This document shows, piece after piece, positions 61,533 to 64,000 of a stretch of 64,000 nt of DNA. The position numbers were made by a program, and so were the translations under genes. Origin of the DNA: SpSt-333 sp040751955 (GTDB lineage Bacteria > Bacteroidota > Ignavibacteria > UBA10030 > UBA8401). The stretch is taken from positions 1-64,000 of the forward strand of contig JBFMFY010000007.1 in assembly GCA_040751955.1 (NCBI GenBank), read 5' to 3'. The notes beneath the pieces are model-generated. The model did no database searches. It worked only from the letters and a program-made list of their open reading frames with translations, and was not told the DNA's origin. Each line of letters starts with the position of its first letter. Position 1 is the stretch's first letter.

Positions 61533-61967
61533 TTATTTCTGAAATCCCTTTATCGTTATTGTGTCTTCCACATTCAATCCAAGGTCTTTTCCTGAAATAC
61601 GTTTGGCAACAGAGACGATCACGTTCTGGTGGTTCGGCATGTGGGTATCGTCGTATCCGGCGATGGTGCCGATAATTTTTCCGTTCCATTCCACTTCATC
61701 GCCGACAAGAATAACGCCGCTCCGCTGCAGTTCGACGAATGCGATGTAGGCGATCGGTTGAACGGCAGCCCCCGGTTGAGCATTCTGATCATCCGTGGCG
61801 ATGAGTTCAATGATGCTCTTTTCTGAAAATGCACGGGACATCGGCTTGATTAATTGCAGATTTCGATTCTCCAGATATCCATCGAGCACCACAGCAACAC
61901 GTGTCGGAAGATCCCGTTTTGCGTGGAAGAAATCGGTATTGATCATTCGTTGTGAGTATGGATCCAT
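61533..61967 (-). CDS. Small protein of the mutase operon, OrtA-like beta-barrel candidate
   Basis: The 144-residue protein has no recognised family. The core VILVGDEVEWNGKIIGTIAGYDDTHMPNHQNVIV looks like a small beta-barrel and vaguely recalls OrtA, the small subunit of 2-amino-4-oxopentanoate thiolase (GDEVE followed by G-x-x-x-G-T). The match is too weak for an assignment. It starts just 8 bases before the end-overlap region of the dehydrogenase gene, inside one operon. ATG 61967 and ATG 61946 are both possible starts; neither has a good ribosome-binding site. Confidence 0.55.
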   Translation of the reverse strand: MDPYSQRMINTDFFHAKRDLPTRVAVVLDGYLENRNLQLIKPMSRAFSEKSIIELIATDDQNAQPGAAVQPIAYIAFVELQRSGVILVGDEVEWNGKIIGTIAGYDDTHMPNHQNVIVSVAKRISGKDLGLNVEDTITIKGFQK

Positions 61968-61974
61968 GGAGGGC

Positions 61975-62898
61975 TCACACCAATTTTTTGATGAATGTCT
62001 CGACGTTGCCGTACAAAAAATCACACACCGGCAGTTCGATCATGGTGTAGCAGCCCGGTTTCTGTTTCATCGAAGCGCGTGCGGCGGAAACCATGATCTG
62101 TGCAGTGAGTGCGGGATTATTGATCCGCATGTCGAATTTGAACATCTGGTTGTGCGACAATCCCGAAACACCTTTTCGTTCAATCGAAACGCCGTGCCCC
62201 ACATCCATAATCGAATTGATACAATCCACCTGTTTGACGATTGTTTCATCACCATTGAAGTATCCATCTTCTTTGATTCGAGATTCGACCGCACTGAAGG
62301 AAGCATCCGGTCTCATCTGCACGTACACAACTCTGCGATGAATACCGGAACCGGTCGGGATCGTCATCGAAAGTGCATCCTCAACTCCCTCAATTGCTTT
62401 GACAGCACATGTATGCCCGAGCGACATGCCGGGTCCGTAATTTGTGTAGGTAATCCCTTTTGGTGCCATGGCATCGTACCATGCGCGGATCACCGAGTCG
62501 ATCCCGGGATCCCAGCCGGCAGAAAGGATCGAAACTTTGCCGTTCGCTTTTGCAATCTCGTCCAGTTTTTTTCTCATGGTGAGAATTTCATTGTGTATAT
62601 CGAACGCATCAATGCAGTTGCTTCCCGACTCGAGAACCGTTTTTGCCAAACGATGGACAGCGCGTGAAGGGCAGCAAAGGATCGCCGCATTGACATGACC
62701 GAGGTCTTTGATATCGTCCACAATCTGTGTGTTCCGCAAAACCGCCGGCTGCTGCGGTTTAATTTGACACATGCTTTTCACCACCGGCGGAACTTCGACG
62801 ATACCTGCAAGTTCCATGTCAGGGGATTCGAGAATTGAATTGAGCACGCACTCGCCGACATGTCCGTATCCGACGATTGCTATTCTGTATTTGGTCAT
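61975..62898 (-). CDS. Diaminopimelate-dehydrogenase-like amino acid dehydrogenase
   Basis: The 307-residue NAD(P)-dependent enzyme has a Rossmann start (RIAIVGYGHVGECVL) and the meso-diaminopimelate dehydrogenase hallmarks SAGWDPGIDSV and NYGPGMSLGHTCAVKAIEGV. Meso-DAP dehydrogenase deaminates the D-centre of a diamino acid. In an operon with a cobalamin mutase it more likely deaminates the mutase product than makes lysine. ATG 62898 has GGAGAATGGT upstream and is chosen over ATG 62910. Confidence 0.75.
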   Translation of the reverse strand: MTKYRIAIVGYGHVGECVLNSILESPDMELAGIVEVPPVVKSMCQIKPQQPAVLRNTQIVDDIKDLGHVNAAILCCPSRAVHRLAKTVLESGSNCIDAFDIHNEILTMRKKLDEIAKANGKVSILSAGWDPGIDSVIRAWYDAMAPKGITYTNYGPGMSLGHTCAVKAIEGVEDALSMTIPTGSGIHRRVVYVQMRPDASFSAVESRIKEDGYFNGDETIVKQVDCINSIMDVGHGVSIERKGVSGLSHNQMFKFDMRINNPALTAQIMVSAARASMKQKPGCYTMIELPVCDFLYGNVETFIKKLV

Positions 62899-62917
62899 AC
62901 CATTCTCCATGAAAGTT

Positions 62918-63598
62918 CTATTGTGAGTTCTTGTTCAGCATAAAGGTGCGCAGTGATGCAAGCGCCGCTTCGTTGTGAAGACGCAACAACCGTTCGACTT
63001 CGTCGGCATCGCGGTGTGCCAATGCATTGATGATCGCCTGATGCTCATCGGCAGACTGGCGGAGGCGCGAGAGTGCGGAAAGAAACACGTAGTTGTACCG
63101 CAATGTCTGGCGGCGCAATGAGACGATCTGTTGGATCACCTTCTTGTTGTTGCACGCATCTGAAATGGCGAGATGGAACTTGTTGTTGAGATCGAGTATC
63201 TCTTTGACATCCGCCGATTGTTCATCCGCTGCAAGATAGAGCGCATCATTGATCTCTTCCAGTGTTCTAATCAGATCGGACGTGCAGTGCTCTACCGCGA
63301 GCCGTGCAGCAAGCCCTTCGAGAACACCTTTCACTTCGTACGTTTCTTCGGCATCACGGAGAGAGATTTCCCTGACGACAACACCCCTGCGCGGTTCGAC
63401 ATCGACAAATCCTTCCGAGACAAGTTGAAAAAATGCTTCACGTACCGGCGTACGGCTTACACGCAGTTGATGAGCGATTTCTTCCTCCGTCAGTTTTTCT
63501 CCCGGTCCGATCCTGCCGTCGATGATCGATGAGCGGATCCCCGTTGCGATCTGTTCCCGCAACGTCTTTACTTCTCCTACGTCAATTTTCGTTTCCAT
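62918..63598 (-). CDS. GntR-family regulator, FadR/FCD subgroup
   Basis: The 226-residue protein has a winged helix at about residues 12-75 (LREQIATGIRSSIIDG, LTEEEIAHQLRVSRTPVREAFFQL) and an FCD helical ligand domain (85-215) whose metal-binding residues fall in DLNNKFHLAI and DEHQAII. FCD regulators usually sense small organic acids or amino acid products. It is the first gene of the mutase operon, 19 bases before the dehydrogenase, and is its likely controller. Confidence 0.93.
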   Translation of the reverse strand: METKIDVGEVKTLREQIATGIRSSIIDGRIGPGEKLTEEEIAHQLRVSRTPVREAFFQLVSEGFVDVEPRRGVVVREISLRDAEETYEVKGVLEGLAARLAVEHCTSDLIRTLEEINDALYLAADEQSADVKEILDLNNKFHLAISDACNNKKVIQQIVSLRRQTLRYNYVFLSALSRLRQSADEHQAIINALAHRDADEVERLLRLHNEAALASLRTFMLNKNSQ

Positions 63599-63769
63599 GC
63601 TGAGGTTCCCGCTGATTGTATATTGTATGCAGTATGCAACGTACCGGTTAAATCAAGGAGAGCAAGGAAGAAAACGAGAAAATTATTTGACTGATGATGA
63701 ACAGAAGATGAGCCGCTCTGAATTTCAAATCGATTGGATTTGCTGCGGAGATCAGGTGGTTGTCCGCTA

Positions 63770-64000
63770 TTATAGTGCAGCAGAAGACAAATTGCTCTTG
63801 AATTTTTTTACGCTAAAAAATAAAACGAGTGAGATCAGAAGTGACGTGATGTAGCTGTATTCAAATTCGAGGATGTAATATGCGATGATCCAGGAGAGTG
63901 CACCGCCGATGAGTGCCGCGACAGCGGAACGCTCATCGCCGTACCGCGTGTACATACCGAGAACAATTACAACAAAAATTCCGGCACTGCCGAATGCCGA
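63770..64000 (-). CDS. Sodium:solute symporter, C-terminal fragment
   Basis: The reading frame is open to the window end and covers the last 76 residues of a membrane protein. SAGIFVVIVLGMYTRYG and two further hydrophobic helices (IIAYYILEF, ITSLLISLVLFFSV) fit the last segments of the SSS family, which imports substrates with Na+. It lies upstream of the GntR gene on the same strand and may bring in the pathway's substrate. Most of the gene is outside the window. Confidence 0.65.
   Translation of the reverse strand, partial: SAFGSAGIFVVIVLGMYTRYGDERSAVAALIGGALSWIIAYYILEFEYSYITSLLISLVLFFSVKKFKSNLSSAAL

Noticed and set aside
61533..61967. Naming the small protein ortA
   Set aside because: Similarity is limited to a GDEVE-like segment, and the neighbouring PLP enzyme is not OrtB-like.
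63522..63854. Plus-strand ORF of 110 codons between the symporter and GntR genes
   Set aside because: It starts inside the GntR gene and overlaps the symporter end antisense. It shows no family features, and the two minus-strand genes explain the region better.
1..64000. CRISPR array
   Set aside because: The many repeats are palindromic, variable in length and scattered. No regular repeat-spacer pattern and no cas gene were seen.

Overview
The window reads as chromosome of an FCB-group bacterium close to Ignavibacteria or Bacteroidota. The evidence is C-terminal sorting domains of the type IX secretion system (T9SS) with the NYPNPFNP motif, a PorV/PorQ-family protein, a SusC-style TonB-dependent receptor, and weak or absent Shine-Dalgarno sites at several genes. 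Placement is inference; no 16S gene is present.

Layout: (1) 1-1.7 kb: the tail of an IS1595-type transposase, a CsgG-like gene and a truncated ORF6N gene. (2) 1.7-7.8 kb: housekeeping genes mutS, a DinB-like gene, clpC and tRNA-Asn. (3) 7.8-37.1 kb: a glycan locus behind a LacI-type regulator. It holds a CBM9-like secreted protein, a TonB receptor, a large secreted protein, a PorV-like protein, a GH94 phosphorylase, two GH144-type glucanases, a GH2 enzyme, an esterase, a GH3 glucosidase, a sugar ABC importer without its own ATPase, and a 1050-residue helical-toroid hydrolase of unassigned family. GH144 plus GH3 plus GH94 suggests beta-1,2-glucan use. (4) 37.2-48.6 kb: a near-complete heme operon, hemX-A-C-D-E-N-H-G-B-L, followed by tRNA-Glu. 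(5) 48.9-55.8 kb, minus strand: tetR-tolC-adaptor-RND efflux operon. (6) 56.3-64 kb, minus strand: a FadR/GntR-controlled operon with an unusual two-part adenosylcobalamin mutase, a P-loop reactivase-like protein, a SelA-like PLP enzyme, a diaminopimelate-dehydrogenase-like enzyme and the tail of a Na+/solute symporter. This looks like an undescribed amino-acid degradation route.

The most striking feature cuts across all regions. The DNA is studded with mobile palindromic elements, and several sit in frame inside conserved genes: mutS twice, the reactivase gene three times, and the N-terminus of tolC. A related system is a DUF559 (Vsr-like PD-(D/E)XK) endonuclease gene bounded by C-rich/G-rich hairpins. 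One copy is fused in frame into the middle of the GH2 gene. A second, diverged copy splits the ABC importer operon, where the hairpins supply a ribosome-binding site and stop codons. Repeat pairs without an endonuclease lie nearby. I propose this as a homing-like selfish element whose hairpins act as tolerated target sites.
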